Shown: positions 9,046 through 18,461 of the stretch, one piece after another
How positions within the stretch are numbered: the first letter of the stretch is position 1
Layout: the number at the start of each line of letters is the position of its first letter
Assembly: GCA_035610835.1 (NCBI GenBank)
Contig: CM069448.1
Coordinates: 8,247,607-8,311,606 of the forward strand
Length of the DNA stretch: 64,000 nt
Origin: Ophiura sarsii
Taxonomy: Eukaryota > Echinodermata > Ophiuroidea > Amphilepidida > Ophiuridae
Direction: 5' to 3'
Notes under the pieces: model-generated
Databases searched by the model: none
The model's input: the letters and a program-made list of their open reading frames with translations, nothing else
What the model was told of the DNA's origin: nothing
Made by a program: the position numbers and the translations under genes

Positions 9046-10678
9046 TTGTGCTCATCAAAACCAATAATTTAAGGCGAATAATTTGAAAATTACTAGCCAA
9101 CCAACGTTTTCCAATGACTCGATCAGAGTTATGATCACAATAAACACAATGACTCCTTATGTATATATATTTATGTATTTTCATATTTGTATTATAATAA
9201 TGTTAACATATAGACCCTTTATAATTACAATTAAACTTAAATTACATTTATACTAAAACCGCATATGAGTGCAGAATAAATAATGATTTATATAAGATAC
9301 TCAGAGAATGTGCGAGCCTATGATTATCATCCTTAAGCACAGAATATACATTCTGAAATAATATAATGTATTGAACAATAACATATATTCAATTAAAGTT
9401 AGATGTTCCGATTTTCAACTTGAAGTTTTCTATTCTATGTGAAAGGTCATCCTTAAAAAAAGTCGTGTTCCAAAGTTTGAGTTGCATAGCTCTAATGGTT
9501 CTTATTTTAGACGCACAAGATGCTGTGAACTGTACCCATTGAGTAGTACACAACTATATCGGTGGTTACCACCATTCGCGGTAATTCGACGTTATTTCAT
9601 CGATTTCTCCGTAATTATACCGATTTAGGCCGTCAAATTTCAGTATGATGATGAGAAAAATACGAGCTTTCATATGATATGAAAATCTCCGTATGTTTGA
9701 AATAATTCTGTGTTACGAAAATGTGATCGGGTCATCTACCTTTAATACATAAATCATTATGCATACATCCTTTATTAGTTCCAAAAACATTGTGTACTAC
9801 ATATATTCAAACAAGTAGCAAACTATAATCAATTCCAAATATGACTCTTGTACTAACGACCTACAATCCTGGAAAAAAGTATTGGAACATTTGCGTTTGA
9901 TTAACTGAAAAGTGTCCCCCACTCCCCGTTCAATGTTTACCAAGGCCAGTGGCTCCTGCAGCTTGCCAGAGTGTCCCAACATTGATCGATGAGGGGTGCT
10001 GAGAAATCTCATTTGAACCATTTCCGTTTATAATAGAAGACAGGAAGTATCAATACATGCACACAATACCCAACACGTGTGCATAGCGTTCGCGTTCCAA
10101 GGACTTTTTCCAAGATTGTATACGCAGATTGCAAAATATTTCATCTAAATTTGGTTTTTCTATCATAACTCGAAAACAAAATATTACATGAATCTTAAAT
10201 TGCACAGGATTTGGCAGTGGACCATAGGCTTGGCAACCCCCGTATTTTTTTTATAAAGACATTAATTTAATACGGGAACGTTCAGTGAAAGCAGTTCCCT
10301 ATACTAACTAATGCATTTCGAAGATGTATAATTGCCCATTATTGCAATGCATAATGTGGAGTTTTCAGATACTCCTACGAGATCTATTTATGTATTATCA
10401 GATATGCAAAAGAGTATCTAAAAGTAACAGAATATATATATGGGGTTGAAAGTAACACGAAAAATTGTTAGGGCTTCTTGTTATTCACAAACCCTTATTT
10501 TCTGGAATTTTCAAATATTTATTTTTTCTTACAAATTTTTTGAAAAAATGTTGGCATTTATTTTTTGGAAATATTTGAAAATGTTTGGAAAAACAATAGC
10601 TAGACATGGTTGGATAATGAGTAAATGTTTCTTCTTACTCCACAAATTATAAATGATATAGTCAGTGAAAAGATTTCA
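9046..10678. other. AT-rich intergenic DNA
   Basis: Over 1.6 kb without a supported gene. Two short frames (minus 9797-10021 and plus 10440-10652) have no recognisable motif and sit in AT-rich sequence. A 13-bp perfect palindrome (GGTGGTTACCACC) lies at 9561-9573. Confidence 0.5.
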
Positions 10679-10753
10679 CTGAACATCCAGGATTTGAACC
10701 TGGGACATCTGGATCGCTAGACCAGCGATCTATCAACTGAGCTAATGAGTCAG
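10679..10753 (-). tRNA. tRNA-Ala(AGC)-like sequence, probably a pseudogene or SINE head
   Basis: The minus strand has a good Pol III A box (TAGCTCAGTTGATAG) and B box (GGTTCAAATCC), correctly spaced. The T arm is perfect: stem CCAGG/CCTGG with a 7-nt loop. The anticodon arm CTGG/CCAG has a 7-nt loop CTAGCGA giving anticodon AGC. The D stem has a mismatch (GCTC/GATC). The acceptor stem pairs only as CTGA/TCAG plus CAT/ATG around a mismatch and a bulge. A TTTT stop lies about 10 nt downstream. The weak acceptor stem makes a functional tRNA doubtful. Confidence 0.55.
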
Positions 10754-11597
10754 ATGAGGAAAAACGGCGATAATATTATAATATATAGGCCTTCAGTCCC
10801 ATCCTCAAAAACAACAAAAACAACTAAATACGTGAATACATAAACCATTTAAGTAATATATGATATATTCGAATGCATAAATTAAGTTTAAGTAATATAT
10901 TGTATTCTATTTATTTATTAAAATAGCACTGCGATAAATGAATTGAGCTTTATTCACAAAGTAATCATCCGACGAGTTGGTAAAGTGTACGGTAAAGTGT
11001 TGCCTTAAAACACATGTTCATTGAACACTTTACCGTCGTTTCTGTAGTATAATATTATTATACGTATTTTGTTTACATTGCACAATAACAGCATTTTATT
11101 AATTCCTTAATGTTTCATGTTATAAAATAACTTACTCATTTATAAAACTTATTTGGGCAAGCATTATGCATTCATATAACTTTTTCTGTCCACACCCCTT
11201 GATAATGCGTTGATTACAATAATCAATACCATAATAATGTTCTAATTATTCCAAACAAAAAAGTATTATACATACATGTTCTGAAAACGTTACTTGTGGT
11301 AATAGATTTTAGAATGAATAGGTCAACACTTGCACTATAATTGTAAGGATTGTTACTACATGTAAACTACATATTCATCAATTGAATACATAATTGCTTT
11401 ACACAAACTTTAGATATGGTTTTATATAGATATACAATAATAACTTACTTTTAATAGTCATTTTCATATATAACATGTAGGCCTACATCCAATTGCCAAT
11501 TATTACCTTAATATTACTATTAAAACAGGTGAGGTAACTGTTCTTAACAATTACATGAAGATGACAGGGAACATTTTTTCTTTGCTTGTATGATTTG
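10754..11597. other. 3' flank of the receptor gene, AT-rich
   Basis: On the minus strand this is downstream of the receptor stop codon. A possible AATAAA polyadenylation word on the minus strand lies near 11094-11099, about 500 bp past the stop. A strong hairpin lies at 10989-11036. No other gene is seen. Confidence 0.4.
10989..11036. repeat. 13-bp perfect inverted repeat (hairpin)
   Basis: ACGGTAAAGTGTT at 10989-11001 and its exact reverse complement at 11024-11036 are separated by a 22-nt loop. The stem is long for chance, but the function is unknown; it may be the core of a small foldback element. It lies downstream of the receptor gene, probably outside its transcript. Confidence 0.7.
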
Positions 11598-14500
11598 TTA
11601 TGGTCTTAATTTCTGCAGAGGAATTACTTGCTGATTCTGTTCGTATGCTTTTTTCTTACGATTATTTGAGATAATTTCACCTATTGTGTACAAATATGGG
11701 TTAATTGCCGAATTTATTGGTAAAACAAAGGTCACTGACCATGCATAAACTGAAGGTGGCAGTTCAATGACCCTTGTTTGCACGAGGATTCCAAGTACAA
11801 TTACAGGAAATACACACATGAAGTCTGTAACAACAATAGCGGTTACATTACGGATGAGTCTTATCTGTTCATCCACATCAGCGGTGCGTCCAGATTGTTT
11901 TGCTGATTTAGTAACCGCTCTGAATATCTCTATATAGCAGGCAAGTATTACCAGGTAACATAAGCTGTTGAGACCAAGAAAAAGTGCTGTTGAAAAGAAC
12001 AATCCATTAACAAGGCCTGTCAATTTAGTGGTATGTGTAAATTTATCATATTGTAGATTCGTTCCATCAGGAAATATCCAAGTGGAATTTTGATTAGTCA
12101 CATATGTTTTAGTTAAAGCTAATGGCAGACCAACACACACATGTGAGTTATCATAAAACTTAAAATTCCATCCAGATAAAGCTGATGGTACAATACCTAA
12201 TGCTATAGAGCAAATCCATATCAGTAAAGCTGTTGCAATAGTTGATCTTTTACCTAATTTGTTATCAGAGTATGGGTACTTAATACCAACAAACCTATCA
12301 ATGCTAATTACGGTAAGAAACAATAATGATAAATGGGTCGATGCTATTGATATTGATCCTGCAACTCTGCAGGTCAAGCCAGATCTCCAAGTTTCAGATT
12401 GCATTGGGAAATATTCCCCATAGTAGATATCAGCAATTGCTACAATCACCATGTAAAAACCCATAAGTGAATCAGACATGGCCAGGTTGCTAAGTAGTAA
12501 ATCCTGTACTTTATAACTCTTAGTATGTTTTTTCCGCCAAATTAAAACAAATATATTTCCACCGAGTGCATTTATACCGATTATCCACATCAAAATGACC
12601 AATGTCCTGTCTGAAAGCAGCCTATCACATATGAGATATGGGGATCTGGTATCTGATGCATCACACTTAACACCATCAGGCACATAACATTCGCAGATCT
12701 CATGTTGACTTACAGCCAATTCTGAATTTACAGTGAGGGCACTGAAGGTATCACGAGTTATGGCTGTCAATGAATTCATTCGTAGGTTCACGTAACTTAA
12801 GTAACTCAAATGTTTGATATTTGGACATTCTTTCAATTTGTTCTCAGACAAGTCAATATATGTTATATTAACAGTATCCTTGAATAAGTCAAAATCAACA
12901 TATGTAAGCTTATTATAGTATAGAAACACAGCGCGCATTTTGAATAGTTCCCGAAACGTTTTTGTACCTAACTGCACCAATCGATTGTTATGCATAGATA
13001 GATATTCCAGATTTCTTAACCCATTGAATACGTTATTAGGCAATTTTGTCAATCTATTTTCACCGATTGTAAGGGTTTTTAGCTGTTTCAAATTATTAAA
13101 CAAATGAGAATCCAGTGTGCCTAGTGGGTTGCCGCTCAGGTACAGTCCATTCAGGTTTTCTAATCCATGAAATAGCACATCGGGTAATCCTATTACATTA
13201 TTATTATTCAGAGCCAGGAATGTCAGCTGTCTTAATCCTTGGAATATACTTTCATTTAAAGTGACCAATTGGTTGCCGTTCAGGTACAGTTTATTCAAGT
13301 TTTCTAATCCCTGAAATAACCCACCCGGTAGTGATATCAAGTTATTATCATTCAAAACCAGGATTGTCAGCTGTCTAAATCCTTGAAATATACTTTCATT
13401 TAAAGTAACCAATTGGTTGCCGTACAGGTACAATTTATTCAAGTTTTCTAATCCCTGAAATAACTCACCCGGTAGTGATATCAAGTTATTATCAAACAGA
13501 GCCAGGATTGACAGCTGGCTTACTCCTTGGAATATACTTTCATTTAAAGTGACAAATTGGTTGCCGTCCAGGTGCAGTGTATTCAAGTTTTCTAATCCCT
13601 GAAATAACCCATCCGGTAGTGATATCAAGTTATTATCATTCAGACCCAGGATTGTCAGCTGTCTTAATCCTTGGAATATACTTTCATTTAAAGTGACCAG
13701 TTGGTTGCCATTCAGGTACAGTGTATTCAAGTTTTCTAATCCCTGAAATAGCACATAAGGTAATCCTATTAAATTATTATCATTCAGAACCAGGATGGTA
13801 AGCTTTCTTAATCCTTGGAATATACTTTCATTTAAAGTGACCAATTGGTTGCCGTCCAGGTACAGTTCATTCAACTTTTCTAATCCCTGAAATAACCCAC
13901 CCGGTAGTGATATCAAGTTATTATCATTCAAAACCACGATTGTCAGCTGTCTTAATCCTTGGAATATACTTTCATTTAAAGTGACCAATTGGTTGCCGTA
14001 CAGGTACAGTGTATTCAAGTTTTCTAATCCCTGAAATAGCACATAAGGTAACGCTATTAAATTATTATCATTCAGAACCAGGATGGTAAGCTGTCTTAAT
14101 CCTTGGAATATACTTTCATTTAAAGTGACCAATTGGTTGCCGTCCAGGTACAGTTCATTCAACTTTTCTAATCCCTGAAATAACCCACCCGGTAGTGATA
14201 TCAAGTTATTATCATTCAAAACCAGGATTGTCAGCTGTCTTAATCCTTGGAATATACTTTCATTTAAAGTGACCAGTTGGTTGCCATTCAGGTACAGTGT
14301 ATTCAAGTTTTCTAATCCCTGAAATAGCACATAAGGTAATCCTATTAAATTATTATCATTCAGAGCAAGGTTGGTAAGCTGTCTTAATCCTTGGAATATA
14401 CTTTCATTTAAAGTGACCAATTGGTTGCCGTCCAGGTACAGTTCATTCAACTTTTCTAATCCCTGAAATAACCCACCCGGTAGTGATATCAAGTTATTAT

Positions 14501-15809
14501 CATTCAAAACCAGGATTGCCAGCTGTCTTAATCCTTGGAATATACTTTCATTTAAAGTGACCAATTGGTTGCCGTACAGGAAAAGTGTATTCAAGTTTTC
14601 TAATCCCTGAAATAACCCACCCGGTAGTGATATCAATTTATTATCATTAAATAACAGGATTGTCAGCTGTCTTAATCCTTTGAATGTACTTTCATTTAAA
14701 GTGACCAATTGGTTGCCATTCAGGTACAGTTTATTCAAGTTTTCTAATCCCTGAAATAACCCAACCGGTAGTGATATCAAGTTATTATCATTCAAAACCA
14801 GGATTGTCAGCTGTCTTAATCCTTGGAATATACTTTCATTTAAAGTAACCAATTGGTTGCCGTCCAGGTGCAGTTGATTCAAGTTTCCTATTCCTTGAAA
14901 TGAATCCTCTTCAATTTGGATTAATTTATTACCATATATATGCAATTGAGTTAGCGCATTTAATCCAGAAAATACTTCAGCCTGAAGTGCAACCAAATAG
15001 TTTTGCTGCAAGTAGAGTGCTTGCAAACCAATGATATGTTTGAACGAATTTGCTTTTAGTTTAACTATGTTGTTATTGCTTAGATCTATAAGCATCGTCT
15101 CAATTGGATAAATTATCAATGATTCTTGGGTTTGAATAAAGACGCCATAACACTGAAAGGCCACTTCTCTGTGACCAAGAGTAGCATTACACTGGGATAA
15201 AAATGTCAGTCTACACCACCAAGGGTAGTACATGTAGTCTCGATCGCACATTATTTGGTTAGTATATCCCTTTACTCCTTTGCAATCTGATGTCTGATTC
15301 ACTTCATTACTAAGCAAGATATCATCATTAGATTCTGGGCACTCAGGCTGTGATTCTAATGCTGATATCCCACTGAATAAAATACTAATATTACCTTGTA
15401 AGTTTACGTTAACACTATCATGAAGTAGAATACTGCACAATTCAGGACTTTTGTTATAAACGACATACCTATTTGTACAAAGGTTAAGTTCTCCTTGTCT
15501 CTCTATACAAAGGAAAATATATTCATTTGAAACATTACTGTTAGGTATTTCTATACGAGTATGGTATCCAAGAGATGTATTGACTTGGATACTGCAGGTT
15601 TGATGATCACTTCCATGTAAGGAAAACGTTCCGTGACTGGCATTCTTCTGTTCAAGGTGGCATGGTTGAGTAGCAGTAATGTCCCACAAGGGTGTCACCG
15701 ATATTTGAGTAGCAATTACTGGTCGCTCCTGTAAAAACCCTGTGCTTATAATGATATATAGCCGTAGAATTAGATTGAGGGCGCTTCCAGCCATGATTGC
15801 CGATAACAT
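11598..15809 (-). CDS. Leucine-rich-repeat G-protein-coupled receptor, intronless (LGR type C / GRL101-like)
   Basis: This 1,403-codon minus-strand frame has no intron. The first ATG (15809) has a weak context. The ATG six codons in (15794, ATCATGG) has a strong Kozak match and starts a signal peptide (MAGSALNLILRLYIIISTG), so it may be the true start. Residues about 25-235 are a Cys-containing ectodomain. LRRs begin at about 240, twelve 48-residue double-LRR modules span about 320-894, and more LRRs run to about 1030. A Cys-rich hinge (CECYVPDGVKC) precedes the seven-helix domain: TM1 GGNIFVLIW, TM2 NLAMSDSLMGFYM, DRF in place of DRY (SIDRFVGIKYP) and NPYLY in TM7 at about 1371. NLAxSDxLMGxY is an LGR signature. 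No LDLa module is seen, unlike RXFP1/2 and GRL101. It is a plasma-membrane receptor; the ligand cannot be read from sequence. Confidence 0.93.
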   Translation of the reverse strand: MLSAIMAGSALNLILRLYIIISTGFLQERPVIATQISVTPLWDITATQPCHLEQKNASHGTFSLHGSDHQTCSIQVNTSLGYHTRIEIPNSNVSNEYIFLCIERQGELNLCTNRYVVYNKSPELCSILLHDSVNVNLQGNISILFSGISALESQPECPESNDDILLSNEVNQTSDCKGVKGYTNQIMCDRDYMYYPWWCRLTFLSQCNATLGHREVAFQCYGVFIQTQESLIIYPIETMLIDLSNNNIVKLKANSFKHIIGLQALYLQQNYLVALQAEVFSGLNALTQLHIYGNKLIQIEEDSFQGIGNLNQLHLDGNQLVTLNESIFQGLRQLTILVLNDNNLISLPVGLFQGLENLNKLYLNGNQLVTLNESTFKGLRQLTILLFNDNKLISLPGGLFQGLENLNTLFLYGNQLVTLNESIFQGLRQLAILVLNDNNLISLPGGLFQGLEKLNELYLDGNQLVTLNESIFQGLRQLTNLALNDNNLIGLPYVLFQGLENLNTLYLNGNQLVTLNESIFQGLRQLTILVLNDNNLISLPGGLFQGLEKLNELYLDGNQLVTLNESIFQGLRQLTILVLNDNNLIALPYVLFQGLENLNTLYLYGNQLVTLNESIFQGLRQLTIVVLNDNNLISLPGGLFQGLEKLNELYLDGNQLVTLNESIFQGLRKLTILVLNDNNLIGLPYVLFQGLENLNTLYLNGNQLVTLNESIFQGLRQLTILGLNDNNLISLPDGLFQGLENLNTLHLDGNQFVTLNESIFQGVSQLSILALFDNNLISLPGELFQGLENLNKLYLYGNQLVTLNESIFQGFRQLTILVLNDNNLISLPGGLFQGLENLNKLYLNGNQLVTLNESIFQGLRQLTFLALNNNNVIGLPDVLFHGLENLNGLYLSGNPLGTLDSHLFNNLKQLKTLTIGENRLTKLPNNVFNGLRNLEYLSMHNNRLVQLGTKTFRELFKMRAVFLYYNKLTYVDFDLFKDTVNITYIDLSENKLKECPNIKHLSYLSYVNLRMNSLTAITRDTFSALTVNSELAVSQHEICECYVPDGVKCDASDTRSPYLICDRLLSDRTLVILMWIIGINALGGNIFVLIWRKKHTKSYKVQDLLLSNLAMSDSLMGFYMVIVAIADIYYGEYFPMQSETWRSGLTCRVAGSISIASTHLSLLFLTVISIDRFVGIKYPYSDNKLGKRSTIATALLIWICSIALGIVPSALSGWNFKFYDNSHVCVGLPLALTKTYVTNQNSTWIFPDGTNLQYDKFTHTTKLTGLVNGLFFSTALFLGLNSLCYLVILACYIEIFRAVTKSAKQSGRTADVDEQIRLIRNVTAIVVTDFMCVFPVIVLGILVQTRVIELPPSVYAWSVTFVLPINSAINPYLYTIGEIISNNRKKKAYEQNQQVIPLQKLRP
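13125..14852 (-). repeat. 144-bp coding tandem repeat x 12 inside the receptor
   Basis: Twelve in-frame 144-bp units each encode two 24-residue LRRs: LVTLNESIFQGLRQLTILVL, then a NDNNLISLPGGLFQGL-type repeat. Units 3/4, 5/6 and 7/8 alternate two subtypes (SLPGG...EKLNELYLDG versus LPYV...ENLNTLYLNG). This shows a 288-bp super-repeat that has itself been duplicated. Every module has an N-E-S glycosylation sequon at the same place. Nucleotide identity between units is very high, which implies recent unequal exchange or gene conversion. Confidence 0.95.
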
Positions 15810-16329
15810 TTATTTATATTTGGATGTATAACAGGTAAATTGATAACAGCTCTTTTTAATAATAAAATCACGGGATGAGCCACAATAGTTGCATAGCAGT
15901 AGCAATGTAGAACGAAATCGCTTTGATAATTATATAGATAAATATGCCAGCCTCAATCAAACAGTTCTTAAGACAAATATTTGCCTGTCGGTCAAGATGT
16001 CGATGACGATACGTTTTTTTACTAAATCTACTCATATTCACACTGATATAACGAGATGGCGTTTTATAGTTCTTTGACGGGGCTAAGTAGAGCGAGTCAG
16101 TGCAGCAAATAATACCAACATCTGATCGTAGAACACAGAGATGTTAGTCCTTTCATTCGGTTGAAGTATAAGTTAAACCAAAGATGTCCACTTAACGACT
16201 TCTCCCACTGAAAAAAAAGAAGGTACATGAGTGATTCCTTAAACTTGGCGGGAAATCAGGGCTACAATGCATTTCGTATCAGTTACGCTGCACATAAATC
16301 TATATAGCATAAAATGTGAGGCAGCAAAT
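15810..16329. other. 5' flank of the receptor gene
   Basis: This should hold the receptor promoter and 5' UTR. AT-rich sequence precedes the first ATG. I see no convincing splice acceptor joining an upstream exon and no assignable core promoter element. Confidence 0.4.
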
Positions 16330-16715
16330 AAGCATAATTGGTAACATCCTTCAGTATATGGCAATATACATTCAGTATATGTAACGATGCTTTTTCCGTA
16401 GATTCGGTATACTATATTCAAAAGATGTAGCATATTATCAGTTGAATGCAGCATTCCATCTTCAGTAGATATAACATACCATCTTTAGCCGATCAAGCTC
16501 CCTTTCTTCAGTGCCCTATCTTCAACAGATAACATGCTACATTCGTTATAACATTATAGCTCCCTTCCTTCAGTGGATGCAGTGCCCTATCGTCAACAGA
16601 TAACATCCTATATTCGGTACATACAACAGCATGTGTTTTATTCATTGCAGATAGCAAGCAATCATCAGCAGATGCAGCATGTCATTCAAATTCAGTAGAT
16701 AGAACCGGATATCAT
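16330..16715 (-). repeat. Degenerate 23-bp satellite in inverted orientation
   Basis: Words such as CATCTTCAGTAGAT and ATTCAGTAGAT are the reverse complement of the main satellite monomer (ATCTACTGAAGATG). They recur here among diverged sequence, together with a local duplication (CTCCCTT...CAACAGATAACAT near 16497 and 16558). The plus-oriented satellite begins at about 16725, so polarity flips here. Confidence 0.6.
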
Positions 16716-16796
16716 AATAGATTGCTGAATCTACTGAGGATATACTTATTCTACTGAAAATATCATGCTGAATCTACTAACGATATCATACTGTAT

Positions 16797-16964
16797 ACAA
16801 ATATTTAATGGCTGAGAGTGTGATAGTAAAAACTATATCACGAGGTCAAATTTGGATTTTTCCATTACACGAGGCGCAGCGCAGCCGAGTGTGATGGAAC
16901 AATCCAAATTGAACCGAGTGATATAGTTTTACTATTGCACAAACAAAAGGCATTCAATATTTGT
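16797..16964. mobile_element. 168-bp foldback (palindromic) element
   Basis: The left arm (ACAAATATTTAATG, then GTGATAGTAAAAACTATATC, then CAAATTTGGAT) is mirrored by the right arm (AATCCAAATTGA, GTGATATAGTTTTACTAT, CATTCAATATTTGT), with a short GC-rich centre near 16870-16885. A second partial copy of the arm occurs at about 17005-17025. It is a small MITE-like foldback lying in the satellite edge. Confidence 0.65.
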
Positions 16965-17049
16965 TTCATATCATGATATCGCATTATTTTTTTCCAGCCA
17001 TAATGATAGTAAAAACTATCACATGGTTGAAATAAGGCCTATCATGATA

Positions 17050-18461
17050 TAATATTTACTGAAGATATCATACTGAATCTACTGAAGATATCATGCTGAA
17101 TCTACTGAGGATATACTTATTCTACTGAAAATATCATGCTGAATCTACTAACGATATCATACTGTATTTACTGAAGCTATCATACTGAGTCTACTGAAGA
17201 TATCATGCTGAATCTACTAAAGATATCATACTGAATCTACTAAAGATATCATACTGACTCTACTGAAAATATCATACTGAATCTACCGAAGATATCATAC
17301 TTAATCTACTGGAGAAACCAAGATGAATCTACTGAAGATATTATAGCGCATTCACTGAAGCTATCATACTGAATCTACTGATAATATTTTACTGAATCTA
17401 CTGAAGATAATATACTGAATCTACTTAATATATCATACTAAATCTACTGAAGATATCATACTGAATCTACTGAAGATATCATACTGAATCTACTAAAGAT
17501 ATTATACTGACTCTACTGAAGATAATATACTGAATCTACTTAATATATCATACTAAATCTACTGAAGATATCATACTGAATCTACTTAATATATCATACT
17601 GAATCTTCTGAAGATATCATACTTTTTCTACGGAAGATATGAGCCAAAATTAATATATACAAATAATAATACAATATAAAGGAGAGGCTAGGAGCCCCAG
17701 TGGAAACCCTAATAGACGGCCTTATATAATGGGGACCCTTGACACAAAAATAGAATGATTGCAAATAGAGCATTTTAATGACGGGGGAATAGAAAAACAC
17801 GAAACTGAAGATATCATTCTGAATCTACTGAAGATATCATAATGAATCTACTAAAGATATCATACTGAATCTACTGAAGATATCAGATTGAATCTACTGA
17901 CGATATTCATACTGAATCTACTGACGACATCAGACTTAATCTACTGAAGATATATCAATCTACTGAAGATGATATACTGAATCCACTGTAGATATCATAC
18001 TGAATATATTAAAGATATTATACTGAATCTACTGAATACATACTGAATCTACTTAAAATATTATGATAAATCTACTGAAGATGCCATAGTGAATCTTCTG
18101 AAGATATCATACTCAATCGACTGAAGAAATCATACTGAATCTACTGAAGATATCATGCTGAATTTACTGAAGATAAAATGCTGAATCTACTGAAGATTTC
18201 ATACGGAATCTACTGAAGATATCATACTGAATCTACTGACGACATCAGACTGCTGCATATATCATGTTGAATCTATTGAAGATAATATAGCGCAAATACT
18301 GAAGATGTCATAGTGAATCTTCTGAAGATATCTTACTGAATCTACTGAAGATATTATACTGAATCCACTCATATATATATCATACTAAATCTACTTAAGA
18401 TATATTATATATACTGAAGATATTATAGTGAATATACTGAAGATGTCATACTGAATCTACT
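17050..18461 (+). repeat. 23-bp satellite, diverged outer block
   Basis: Tandem monomers of 23 bp consist of ACTGAATCT, ACTGAAGAT and ATCAT. Copies here are more diverged from each other than those in the core array, as expected at an array edge. A 163-bp non-satellite interruption of unknown origin lies at about 17641-17803. Stop codons appear in all frames, so it is non-coding. Confidence 0.93.

Noticed and set aside
9797..10021. 74-codon minus frame between repeats
   Set aside because: No family, signal or context supports it; length is within chance expectation.
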